Shown here piece by piece: positions 1 to 6,360 of a DNA stretch of 17,901 nucleotides. The stretch lies in the NCBI GenBank assembly GCA_031278315.1, contig JAITKS010000415.1, positions 1-17,901 of the forward strand, in the 5' to 3' direction. The position numbers were made by a program, and so were the translations under genes. Origin of the DNA: Planctomycetaceae bacterium (GTDB taxonomy: Bacteria > Planctomycetota > Planctomycetia > Pirellulales > Thermoguttaceae). The stretch's first letter is position 1; every line of letters starts with the position of its first letter. The notes below the pieces were generated by a model. That model was given only the letters and a program-made list of their open reading frames with translations. It did not search any database and was not told the origin of the DNA.

Positions 1-42
1 TCCTGATTCTTCAAAACGTTTTCCTGATTCGTCAAAACGTTT
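1..42. repeat. 21-bp tandem repeat (2 units) inside the partial coiled-coil gene
   Basis: Units at 1-21 and 22-42 differ at one base. Read on the minus strand they encode GKRF(D/E)ES heptads. The array may continue beyond the left edge. Confidence 0.7.
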
Positions 43-318
43 TCCTAAATCGCTAAGTTGTTCGGAAACTCTATCAACTGTTTTTTCCGTTTTTTCATGT
101 TGTTCGGAAAGTCTATCAACGGTTTTTTCCGTTTTTTCATGTTGTTTGGCAAGCTCTTGGAGAGATCTCTTGGTTCTCTTCTGTTGTTTGGAAAGGCTTT
201 TTATGGCTTTGTTGGTATCGTTTACAAAGTTTTGGATCACTTTATAAGTTTCTTGTTGCGACTCGCGAATAGCTTGCATGACCGATTCGTGTATCGCGGA
301 AATTGAATTATTTGACAT
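1..318 (-). CDS. Partial coiled-coil protein, paralogue of the PD-(D/E)XK-like gene at 375-998
   Basis: The minus strand is open from an ATG at 318-316 to the left edge, giving 106 visible residues; the C-terminus lies outside the window. The first 15 residues (MSNNSISAIHESVMQ) are identical to those of the neighbouring gene at 375-998. The rest is highly charged and built from heptad-type repeats: two copies of a 14-residue unit containing EQHEKTEKTVDR around residues 59-84, then GKRF(D/E)ES heptads near residues 92-106. This is a typical coiled coil. By analogy with the neighbour, a nuclease-like domain may follow beyond the edge, which is inference. No Shine-Dalgarno sequence is visible. 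The gene lies 56 bp downstream of its paralogue on the same strand, so the two may be co-transcribed. Its function is unknown. Confidence 0.7.
   Translation of the reverse strand, partial: MSNNSISAIHESVMQAIRESQQETYKVIQNFVNDTNKAIKSLSKQQKRTKRSLQELAKQHEKTEKTVDRLSEQHEKTEKTVDRVSEQLSDLGKRFDESGKRFEESG
58..141. repeat. 42-bp tandem repeat (2 units) inside the partial coiled-coil gene
   Basis: Units at 58-99 and 100-141 differ at only two bases. Each encodes one 14-residue coiled-coil unit on the minus strand. A divergent third unit follows at about 142-183. Confidence 0.75.
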
Positions 319-374
319 CTTTCTAATTTTAGTTTAATGGTTAAGGTTCTTGGTTACTGTTAAAAGTTAAATTG

Positions 375-998
375 TTAAAATTCTCTTGGTTTGAAATCTT
401 CCGGGATTTCTAATTTCATGGTACCTTCAGATTGAACAAACACATAAAAACCGGCTTGCAAGACTGCTTCTTGAAATTCTTTAGGGAATATTGCACCGGC
501 TATTGCGCCGATAAGTGTTTTGGATGGTTTATCGTTTTCTTGGCGATATTGTTTCAGTTTTTCAATACGTTGGATAAGTTTATCAATATCGCCTAAGATT
601 GGTTTGGTTATGACTTCGACAACGATAATTATTGTATCATTTTCAAGATAAATATCAATTTCGGTAATGACTTGACTATTTTTGTCTCGAATTTTCAAAC
701 CGCCATTAGATTCAAATTCAAAATAATAACCGATTTCGTTGAAACGTTTAACAATGGTTGGAAAGACCTTATGCTCGTCCATTTTACCAAAACGATCTCT
801 TAAATCGCCCAAACGTTTTTTTAAATTTCTCATTTGTTTTTTGAAATTTTGTCTGCTTTTTATATTTTCGGCGTCATATTTTTGGATAAATTTTTGGAAG
901 GAGTCCTCGGTTCCTTTATTTTGTGTTGAAACTCTATCAGCTTCGCTGGCAGATTGCATGACCGATTCATGTATCGCGGAAATTGAATTATTTGACAT
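375..998 (-). CDS. Coiled-coil protein with a PD-(D/E)XK nuclease-like domain (DUF3782-like)
   Basis: The product has 207 residues. Residues 30-75 are highly charged and probably helical or coiled-coil. Residues 76-200 resemble the small PD-(D/E)XK nuclease-like domains often annotated DUF3782: a helix with HKVFPTIVKRF, then EIDIYLEND (residues 113-121), then the strand IIIVVEVITK (residues 123-132), then helices with IDKLIQRIEKLKQY, and a late beta strand near GFYVFVQSEG. The family motif is D-x(n)-E-x-K. D115 and E128 fit, but residue 130, where lysine is expected, is isoleucine (codon ATA), so the copy may be inactive or may use K132. The start is the ATG at 998-996, supported by the identical N-terminus of the paralogue at 318. 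The family assignment is from motif recognition, not a search. The role is unknown; relatives are usually accessory genes in variable regions. Confidence 0.75.
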   Translation of the reverse strand: MSNNSISAIHESVMQSASEADRVSTQNKGTEDSFQKFIQKYDAENIKSRQNFKKQMRNLKKRLGDLRDRFGKMDEHKVFPTIVKRFNEIGYYFEFESNGGLKIRDKNSQVITEIDIYLENDTIIIVVEVITKPILGDIDKLIQRIEKLKQYRQENDKPSKTLIGAIAGAIFPKEFQEAVLQAGFYVFVQSEGTMKLEIPEDFKPREF

Positions 999-1085
999 TT
1001 TTCTAATTTTGGTTAAATGGTTATTTTTTCGGGACAGTTCTTTGAAGGTGTTTTTATGTTTTGTTATTTTTTACTTTTTTTGTTC

Positions 1086-1265
1086 TTATTTGATATTTGC
1101 TAATATCGACTTTTTTTCTGTCAATGATTTTAATAGTCTGAAAATTGTTTCGGAGGTATCTTGCCGAATCGCTCTGAGCAATACTCTAATGGAATTTGCG
1201 ATTTTCATTTTGTCCTTTAATTCTTTTGTTTTGTAATGTTCCAATATTTTGTCATACATATTCAT
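1086..1265 (-). CDS. Small hypothetical ORF (59 aa)
   Basis: The minus strand is open from an ATG at 1265-1263 (with a second possible ATG at 1259-1257) to a TAA at 1088-1086. The product is rich in lysine and isoleucine and looks amphipathic and helical (for example IANSIRVLLRAIRQ). It lies 87 bp upstream of the nuclease-like gene on the same strand. There is no recognisable domain and no clear ribosome binding site. It could be a real small protein, the tail of a decayed gene, or chance. I do not recognise it. Confidence 0.3.
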   Translation of the reverse strand: MNMYDKILEHYKTKELKDKMKIANSIRVLLRAIRQDTSETIFRLLKSLTEKKSILANIK

Positions 1266-1640
1266 AATAGATTCTTTTCAAGTAAATGGATATAAAAATA
1301 ATTTATCAAAAAACAATTTCGAAAATTATAACAAACAAATGATAAATCATAAATACCATAATTATTACATCAAAATTAAAAACGCCTTCAAAGAGATAAG
1401 ATGTAGAGGGTTACTTGTATGAATTGTCTTGACCGATACAATTTTGCGTTTTGAAATTTATCTTTGATTTTAAAATTTTAGCCGAGTATATTTCACGGGT
1501 AAATTCAAAATTAGTTTGAGAGTAGTTTGAGAGGTTGATTTGTCAGCTTGAAAAAAATTTTTTTCAATGAATTTTCGTTTCAAAAATTAACCTAAATTAA
1601 CAGAAAATTGGAATAACAAAAAATAACAGAGAATAAAAAA
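1266..1640. other. AT-rich intergenic region upstream of lysC
   Basis: No credible gene lies in these 375 bases. They must hold the promoter of lysC, but no convincing -35/-10 pair could be picked out of the A/T-rich background. A short direct repeat (AGTTTGAGAG twice, near 1513-1533) and a perfect palindrome (1548-1567, listed separately) are the only structures noted. Confidence 0.5.
1548..1567. promoter_or_regulatory. 20-bp perfect palindrome upstream of lysC
   Basis: TTGAAAAAAATTTTTTTCAA is perfectly self-complementary and lies 73 bp before the lysC start. Related sequences are at 4829-4848, just upstream of the AAA ATPase gene, and at 12324-12340. It could be an operator or an A-tract bend; in such AT-rich DNA part of the match could be chance. 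Confidence 0.3.
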
Positions 1641-3410
1641 ATGCCTCTTATAGTTCAGAAGTTTGGCGGTACAAGTGTTGCGGATCCGCAGAAAATTCTT
1701 GGTGCTGCGCGTAAGGCGATACGTGCAGCGCAGAGCGGTAATCAAGTTGTGGTAGTTGTCAGTGCGATGGGCAAGACGACAGATCATTTGATTTCACTTG
1801 CCAACGAGATAACAGACCGTCCGAATAGCCGTGAGATGGATACGCTCATGTCTTCGGGCGAGCAGATTACTATTGCGTTGATGGCAATAGCGTTAGAATC
1901 GCTTGGTTATAAAGCGGTAAGTATGACAGGTGCGCAAATTGGAATTAAAACAGATAATACACATACTAAAGCGCGAATCAAATCTATTTCGACAGACAGT
2001 ATGAAACGTGCTCTCGATGCGGGCAAAATTGTAATTGCGGCGGGGTTTCAGGGCATAAACGACAACGGTGATATAACTACTCTCGGACGCGGAGGCAGTG
2101 ACACGTCGGCGGTTGCTCTTGCTGCTGTTCTTAACGCCGACGAATGCGAAATTTACACTGACGTTGACGGCGTCTATACAACTGACCCGCGTATTTTACC
2201 GGAAGCACGAAAAGTTTCGCAGATAAGTTATGATGAAATGCTGGAACTCGCAAGTTTGGGCGCAGGTGTGATGCACAGCCGCTCGATTGAGTTTGCAAAA
2301 AAATTCGGTGTTACTGTTCATGTTCGGAGTAGTTTTTCGGACAGTGAAGGAACTTTAATTGTTGCAACTCCAGAAAGTGATTCACCTGTTGCCGGTTGTG
2401 CTGTTGCGAAAAATGAAGCACGATTGACTTTAGTCGGTGTACCGGATAAACCCGGGAATGCGATGTGGTTATTTTCAAGAATTGCTGAAGCAAAAATCGC
2501 AACAGACATGATAGTACAAAATGTCGGTTTGGAAGGTCGAACTGATATTTCGTTTACGATTCCAGCAACTGATTTAACGGCAACTCTAGACGTGTTAAAT
2601 ATCGTGTTGGACGAAATAGGTGCTGAAAGAATAGATTATCAAGAGAAAGTTGCGAAAGTGTCAGTAGTCGGTTTAGGAATGGAAAGTCAAAGCGGAGTTG
2701 CTGAAAAAATGTTTCGTGCTATTTCGAAACAAAAAATTAATATCAGTATGATAACAACAAGTGAGATAAAAATTTCCGCTTTGGTATCTCTAGAGGATGC
2801 CTCTGAAACTTTACGTGCGGTTCATTCGACTTTCGAGTTACAAAAAACTCCGGTCAACTTGAACAAACCGGAAACTTCATCAATGCAATCAATAAGTAAA
2901 GTTGAATTAAATGTTGCGCAAATTTCGGGGATGGAGGATATTGTAATAGAATCGATAAATCTTGATAGACGTCAAGCTAGAATTACGTTGCCCGAAGTGC
3001 CGGATAAACCCGGAGTTGCTGCGGAAATGTTTGAAAGAATCGCCGATGCAGGAATTATCGTAGATATGATTGTACAAAGTTGCGGACGAGAAGGTAAAGC
3101 AATGATTAGTTTCACGATACCGAGAGATATTCTACAGAAAGCACTAAACGTCGCAAATGAGTTGACAAAAGAATGGGGAAGCATAAAACCGCAATTCAAC
3201 GCAGAAGTCGCTATTCTAACTGTAAGAGGAACAGGATTACGCTCGCACACCGGACTCGCTTACAGAATGTTCAAAACTTTGGCGGACGGAAATATAAATG
3301 TAAATGTCATAAGTACAAGCGAAAGAAGTATCTCAATAACTGTAAACGACGCATCCGGTGAAAATGGATTACAACTACTAAAAAAAGAATTCGCCGCCGA
3401 AATAATGTAA
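1641..3410 (+). CDS. lysC: Aspartate kinase with four ACT domains
   Basis: Aspartokinase phosphorylates L-aspartate with ATP, the first committed step towards lysine/diaminopimelate, threonine and methionine, in the cytoplasm. The 589-residue protein has the amino-acid-kinase fold at about residues 1-245: KFGGTS (7-12), SSGEQ (71-75), GRGGSDTSA (149-157) and DGVYTTDPR (176-184). Four ACT domains follow, as two similar pairs, starting near residues 261 and 339 and again near 447 and 523. The first member of each pair carries VPDKPG, with MIVQN in one and MIVQS in the other; the second members carry the typical INISMITTS or INVNVISTS. Most aspartokinases have about 400-450 residues and one ACT pair; the four-ACT form is known from cyanobacteria and planctomycetes. 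ACT domains bind feedback-inhibiting amino acids, so lysine and/or threonine control is expected. The ATG at 1641 places KFGGTS at the usual distance; no Shine-Dalgarno is visible. It appears monocistronic. Confidence 0.96.
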   Translation: MPLIVQKFGGTSVADPQKILGAARKAIRAAQSGNQVVVVVSAMGKTTDHLISLANEITDRPNSREMDTLMSSGEQITIALMAIALESLGYKAVSMTGAQIGIKTDNTHTKARIKSISTDSMKRALDAGKIVIAAGFQGINDNGDITTLGRGGSDTSAVALAAVLNADECEIYTDVDGVYTTDPRILPEARKVSQISYDEMLELASLGAGVMHSRSIEFAKKFGVTVHVRSSFSDSEGTLIVATPESDSPVAGCAVAKNEARLTLVGVPDKPGNAMWLFSRIAEAKIATDMIVQNVGLEGRTDISFTIPATDLTATLDVLNIVLDEIGAERIDYQEKVAKVSVVGLGMESQSGVAEKMFRAISKQKINISMITTSEIKISALVSLEDASETLRAVHSTFELQKTPVNLNKPETSSMQSISKVELNVAQISGMEDIVIESINLDRRQARITLPEVPDKPGVAAEMFERIADAGIIVDMIVQSCGREGKAMISFTIPRDILQKALNVANELTKEWGSIKPQFNAEVAILTVRGTGLRSHTGLAYRMFKTLADGNINVNVISTSERSISITVNDASGENGLQLLKKEFAAEIM

Positions 3411-3421
3411 TTACAAAAGGT

Positions 3422-3558
3422 AACTTCTAAAAACTAATATTAGGAGGAACGCAGGCGTCTCGCCTGCACTGTTTTTGTACAAAAAACGCCTAAAGATCGC
3501 GGTCGAGACGACCGCGTTCCTTCTAACAATAAATTTTTACATTAGGTTTTTAGAAATT
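3422..3558. repeat. Family A MITE-like palindromic element, copy 1 (complete)
   Basis: The element is bounded by terminal inverted repeats AACTTCTAAAAA (3422-3433) and TTTTTAGAAATT (3547-3558), with one mismatch. Between them lie three palindromes: GCAGGCGTCTCGCCTGC (3451-3467), TTTTTGTACAAAAA (3472-3485) and GCGGTCGAGACGACCGC (3499-3515). The outer sequences GGAACGC and GCGTTCC are also inverted. Copy 2 at 16804-16943 is the same unit in the opposite orientation. No coding capacity is seen. It sits between the convergent ends of lysC and the membrane protein gene. Confidence 0.85.
3451..3476 (+). terminator. Possible terminator of lysC inside repeat A
   Basis: A stem of 7 bp (GCAGGCG/CGCCTGC, loop TCT) is followed after four bases by five T residues. 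Placed 41 bp after the lysC stop, it could act as an intrinsic terminator, though the T-run is short and displaced from the stem. Confidence 0.35.
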
Positions 3559-3617
3559 AACAAAAATTAAAGAAATCGTAATATAACAGTGAAATAATTG
3601 TTTTTCAATTTTTTGTA

Positions 3618-3640
3618 ATTTTTAAACACGAAATAAACGA
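3618..3640. repeat. Short motif related to one arm of the hairpin at 12366-12480
   Basis: The stretch with TTTTTAAACACGAAATAAAC resembles the TTTTTAAAAACAC and ACACGAAAAACACGAAA stretches of the left arm at 12366-12420. It may be a decayed copy of the same dispersed hairpin. Confidence 0.3.
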
Positions 3641-3659
3641 AAAGGAGCTAACTATCAAG

Positions 3660-3677
3660 AAGTCCCGCTAGGGACTT
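3660..3677. repeat. Short hairpin with 7-bp stem
   Basis: AAGTCCC and GGGACTT flank the four-base loop GCTA, forming a perfect stem that stands out from the AT-rich surroundings. It lies about 100 bp beyond the stop of the minus-strand gene at 3775. No T-run follows on either strand, so a terminator is not well supported; it may be a REP-like palindrome. Confidence 0.45.
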
Positions 3678-3727
3678 AACAGGTATGTGATTGATAATTT
3701 AAAATTCGTAAACAACCAAAAAAACGA

Positions 3728-3750
3728 AAATAAATTATTCCACTGATATA
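3728..3750 (-). repeat. Motif D copy
   Basis: On the minus strand this reads TATATCAGTGGAATAATTTA, matching copies at 6107-6140, 6341-6360, 8063-8084, 12245-12280 and 17769-17797. It begins 25 bases after the stop of the minus-strand membrane protein gene. Confidence 0.55.
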
Positions 3751-3774
3751 CTACCTCAAATATCAAATATAAAT

Positions 3775-4695
3775 TTATACAAACGAGAAATAAATTATTG
3801 CAATTATAAAATAAAGAACCGGGTAAATTACTGCAAGAATTAAGTAAATAAGTAAATTCCGCCATAGTAATAACCAATTTGTTCGATAACTTGGTTTAAA
3901 ACCTTTCGCGCCGATATTGTATGCAATTATTCCGTAACCAGCCAATCCTAGCGGGAGTAAAATATAAAGTGAAATAAAACCAAAGCCGTTAAATATATTA
4001 ATGTTTGGTAACTTAAATACCAACCATAAGCCGATACCTATCTGTAACGGTATTGATATAGAAAGTAAAAACACAAATGCAAATATAATCATTAAACAAC
4101 CTTCCATGAACGTCGGATTACTTGCTCCTGCTGTTCTTTTTTGTGCAATAAATGAAATCATAATCAAACTCAAAACCAAAGAAGTTAAAATTGAAATTAT
4201 TGGAGAAAATAATACAATCGTATTGAACGGGTCATTAACGGCAGCAACTTGGTATATCGCCGCAAACGGAAAAGAAAAAGAAACTATAAATATCGACCAG
4301 AGCATTGACGTACCTAAATAAGCATTCATACGTTGACGCGGTGATAAAGGAATCGTAAAAAACATGTCATCTGACAGCGGCGCATTAGCCATATTAGCCA
4401 TAATAACAGTGCTGATTATTATATTAATTCCGCTAATCATAAAAACTGCAAACATCAAAAAAACCGTTAACCATGTAAGCAAGACTTCAGATGTATCTGA
4501 ATATGGATCAACAATTAAAAGAATTATAAACACAGCTGCTGTCAAAATACACATAGAAAAATAACAATTAATCATCCCGATTATTCCTTCAAGATCAAGA
4601 GATTTCTCCTTGATACATCTCCGAAAATCGCGAACAATTATCGGATTAATATAATCTCCAAACGAATCTATAAATTGGATAATTTTTTTGAACAT
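3775..4695 (-). CDS. Multi-pass membrane protein, ABC-2-permease-like
   Basis: The product has 306 residues with about seven hydrophobic segments (roughly 42-62, 71-100, 130-150, 160-184, 200-228, 237-258 and 275-304). The N-terminus is cytoplasmic-like, with INPIIVRDFRRCIKEK. Between segments 2 and 3 is DDMFFTIPLSPRQRMNAYL (residues 109-127), a pattern typical of ABC-2-type permeases, where a loop such as PLSPRQ precedes the next membrane segment. An integral membrane subunit of an exporter is therefore the best guess. No ABC transporter ATPase is adjacent: the neighbouring ATPase at 4866 is a RecF/OLD-like protein on the opposite strand, not a transporter subunit. The start is the ATG at 4695-4693, with no Shine-Dalgarno. 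The gene diverges from the ATPase gene across 170 bp and converges on lysC. The exact substrate cannot be told. Confidence 0.7.
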   Translation of the reverse strand: MFKKIIQFIDSFGDYINPIIVRDFRRCIKEKSLDLEGIIGMINCYFSMCILTAAVFIILLIVDPYSDTSEVLLTWLTVFLMFAVFMISGINIIISTVIMANMANAPLSDDMFFTIPLSPRQRMNAYLGTSMLWSIFIVSFSFPFAAIYQVAAVNDPFNTIVLFSPIISILTSLVLSLIMISFIAQKRTAGASNPTFMEGCLMIIFAFVFLLSISIPLQIGIGLWLVFKLPNINIFNGFGFISLYILLPLGLAGYGIIAYNIGAKGFKPSYRTNWLLLWRNLLIYLILAVIYPVLYFIIAIIYFSFV

Positions 4696-4828
4696 GGTAA
4701 TTATGGTAATTATAGTAATGAGTATTTTTGTAAAATTTCAGCCGCAATAAAATAGGATTGAAATGATAGTGTTAAACTGATTTCGTGTGAACGGTAGAGA
4801 TCAATAAACGCGGTGAGTTGTAAATCAA

Positions 4829-4848
4829 TTGATAAAATTTTTTTCAAA
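4829..4848. promoter_or_regulatory. A/T palindrome-like motif upstream of the AAA ATPase gene
   Basis: TTGATAAAATTTTTTTCAAA resembles the perfect palindrome at 1548-1567. It lies 17 bp before the ATPase start codon, where a leader or operator could lie. The evidence is only the sequence similarity. Confidence 0.2.
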
Positions 4849-4865
4849 TTAAATTTTTAGTAATT

Positions 4866-6098
4866 ATGAAATATATTCGTGGAATTAGTGTTAAGAACTA
4901 TCGGGTATTACGTGATATTTCTATTGGTACGATTACGTTTTCGCCTAAGCAAAATACCGAAAATCCGTTACCATTTCGATCCGGTGATCCGCTTACACCT
5001 TTAACAGTTGTAATTGGTCGAAACGGTTATGGCAAAAGCACTCTTTACGACGCATTTGGATTTATCGGCGATTGTCTGCGAAGTAATACAGAATATGCCT
5101 GTACTTTACGCGGAGGTTTTGATAATATCGTTTCAAATGGACAAAATAAGCAAGAAAATTCTAAACTTGAATTTCAAATTTTATATGATGATATTCTTTA
5201 TACTCTTTGTATTGCTTCTGATAAGTACAATATTCCGTATGTTTATGCAGAGACGTTATCGCATATTAATTCGGCGTTTAATACATCGGTGTCGATGAAT
5301 TTTTTTGTAAGTTGCGGTGAGGGCAAGGTTGTTAGTCCTGAAACTGACTCTGTTAGTGATATTAAGTTAGCTGACCCGCGGCGTCTTGTGCTTTCTACTC
5401 TTGGTAATTTAAATCAATTTCCTGACATTGTAAAGTTTAGGCAGTTTCTTGAAAACTGGTATTTGAGTTATTTCAAGCCGGACGCAGCACGAGCAACTCC
5501 GTTATCTGGTTCACAAAGGCGTCTTGCGTCGAATGGAAATAATTTAGCAAATGTAATTCGGTATTGGGAGAACGAGCATAATGCAAGATTAAATCAGTTG
5601 ATTGATGAAGTTATCAAACCGATACTTGGGATCACGCGGATTGAAACCAAGACAACAGAAGACGGACGATTATTGTTACGATTTTTTGAAACGGATAATA
5701 ACAGACCGTTTTATGTTTCGCAGATGTCGGATGGAACGTTGAAATTAGTTGCGTATATGTTGCTTTTAGACGATCCTGATCCGCCGCCGTTTATTTGTTT
5801 TGAGGAGCCGGAGAATGGGTTATATCATAGATTGTTAGGAATTTTCATTGATGAAATTAGAAAACGTTGTATATCAAGCGGGGGTTCACAATTTTTCATT
5901 ACGACGCATCAGCCGTATTTAGTTGATGCTTTAAAACCGGAGGAAGTATGGATACTAGAAAAAAACGCAGACGGATTTGCTTCAGTGAGACGTGCAAGTG
6001 AAGACACAATTGTACGCAACATGGCAGCCGAAGGGATCCCGTTAGGTGCTCTTTGGTTCAGCGAATACCTAGATAATTTCGACCAAAATAATTTATAA
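4866..6098 (+). CDS. Predicted AAA ATPase, RecF/OLD-like (AAA_21 type)
   Basis: The 410-residue protein opens with MKYIRGISVKNYRVLRDISI, the usual start of SMC/RecF/OLD-like ATPases. Visible motifs are Walker A GRNGYGKST (51-59), an ABC-like signature SQMSDGTLK (285-293), Walker B FICFEEPENG (309-318) and the switch histidine in FFITTHQPYL (343-352). All key residues are present, so ATP binding and hydrolysis are expected. No Toprim nuclease domain, as in OLD proteins, is visible within the 410 residues. Related stand-alone ATPases are often paired with a small DUF4276-type protein in defence-like loci. No such partner is seen here: the next gene is a glycosyltransferase on the other strand. 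Its biological role is therefore unknown, with DNA repair or phage defence as possibilities. The ATG at 4866 is preceded by an A/T-rich leader without Shine-Dalgarno. The gene has its own divergent promoter region. Confidence 0.85.
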   Translation: MKYIRGISVKNYRVLRDISIGTITFSPKQNTENPLPFRSGDPLTPLTVVIGRNGYGKSTLYDAFGFIGDCLRSNTEYACTLRGGFDNIVSNGQNKQENSKLEFQILYDDILYTLCIASDKYNIPYVYAETLSHINSAFNTSVSMNFFVSCGEGKVVSPETDSVSDIKLADPRRLVLSTLGNLNQFPDIVKFRQFLENWYLSYFKPDAARATPLSGSQRRLASNGNNLANVIRYWENEHNARLNQLIDEVIKPILGITRIETKTTEDGRLLLRFFETDNNRPFYVSQMSDGTLKLVAYMLLLDDPDPPPFICFEEPENGLYHRLLGIFIDEIRKRCISSGGSQFFITTHQPYLVDALKPEEVWILEKNADGFASVRRASEDTIVRNMAAEGIPLGALWFSEYLDNFDQNNL

Positions 6099-6106
6099 CC
6101 GTTCAC

Positions 6107-6140
6107 GAAATTTTGTAATATATCAGTTGAATATTTTTTT
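6107..6140 (+). repeat. Motif D copy after the ATPase gene
   Basis: GAAATTTTGTAATATA followed by TATCAGTTGAAT matches the copy at 12245-12280, which has the same extended left part. It starts 9 bp after the ATPase stop codon and runs into repeat B copy 1. Confidence 0.6.
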
Positions 6141-6298
6141 TGACAGGACAAACAGGATTACAGGTTAGTGATTAGTGTATAGTGGTTAGTTCGCATGCGG
6201 AGATTAGTACCGGTTATAAGTTCAAATCACTAACAACTAAGTGATTGTTTCAAGTTTTGATTCTTTTAATATATCATTTAAAAATCCTGTCAAAAAAA
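6135..6298. repeat. Family B long inverted-repeat element, copy 1
   Basis: The outer arms TTTTTTTGACAGGA (6135-6148) and TCCTGTCAAAAAAA (6285-6298) are a perfect 14-bp inverted repeat. Inside, a block at about 6183-6229 with GGTTAGTTCGCATGCGGAG and TTATAAGTTCAAATC is shared, inverted, with 10513-10560. The block contains the palindrome CGCATGCG. Flanking stretches TTAGTGATTAGTG and CACTAACAACTAA are also nearly complementary, so the unit could fold into a long hairpin. It has no coding capacity and lies between two convergent genes. Confidence 0.75.
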
Positions 6299-6301
6299 CA
6301 A

Positions 6302-6360
6302 AACTAAAGATGCGGTCGAGACGACCGCGTTCCCGAAAAAAATAAATTATTCTACTGATC
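6302..6360 (-). repeat. Family A half element with motif D (copy 3)
   Basis: On the minus strand this reads motif D (6341-6360), then GGGAAC, then the palindrome GCGGTCGTCTCGACCGC (6312-6328), then ATCTTTAG. It matches 17775-17833 over its whole length but lacks the second GC-rich palindrome and the TGTACA palindrome. Its left end overlaps the last codons of the glycosyltransferase gene. The GC-rich stem may also help terminate that gene's transcript. Confidence 0.75.

Noticed and set aside
58..306. Plus-strand open frame of 82 codons with repeated FGKSINGFFRFFMLFG
   Set aside because: It is antisense to the coiled-coil gene; the repeats come from the 42-bp units that encode heptads on the other strand.
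739..1236. Plus-strand open frame of 165 codons
   Set aside because: It overlaps the minus-strand nuclease-like gene and the small ORF, and its Phe/Ser/Leu-rich product is what antisense reading of Lys/Glu-rich coding sequence gives.
1338..1421. Short plus-strand ORF of 27 codons upstream of lysC, a possible leader peptide
   Set aside because: The peptide lacks a run of Lys or Thr codons joined to an attenuator, and no terminator/antiterminator pair was seen before lysC.
3668..3877. Minus-strand open frame of 69 codons overlapping the end of the membrane protein gene
   Set aside because: It overlaps the real gene in another frame and includes motif D and repeat-derived sequence.
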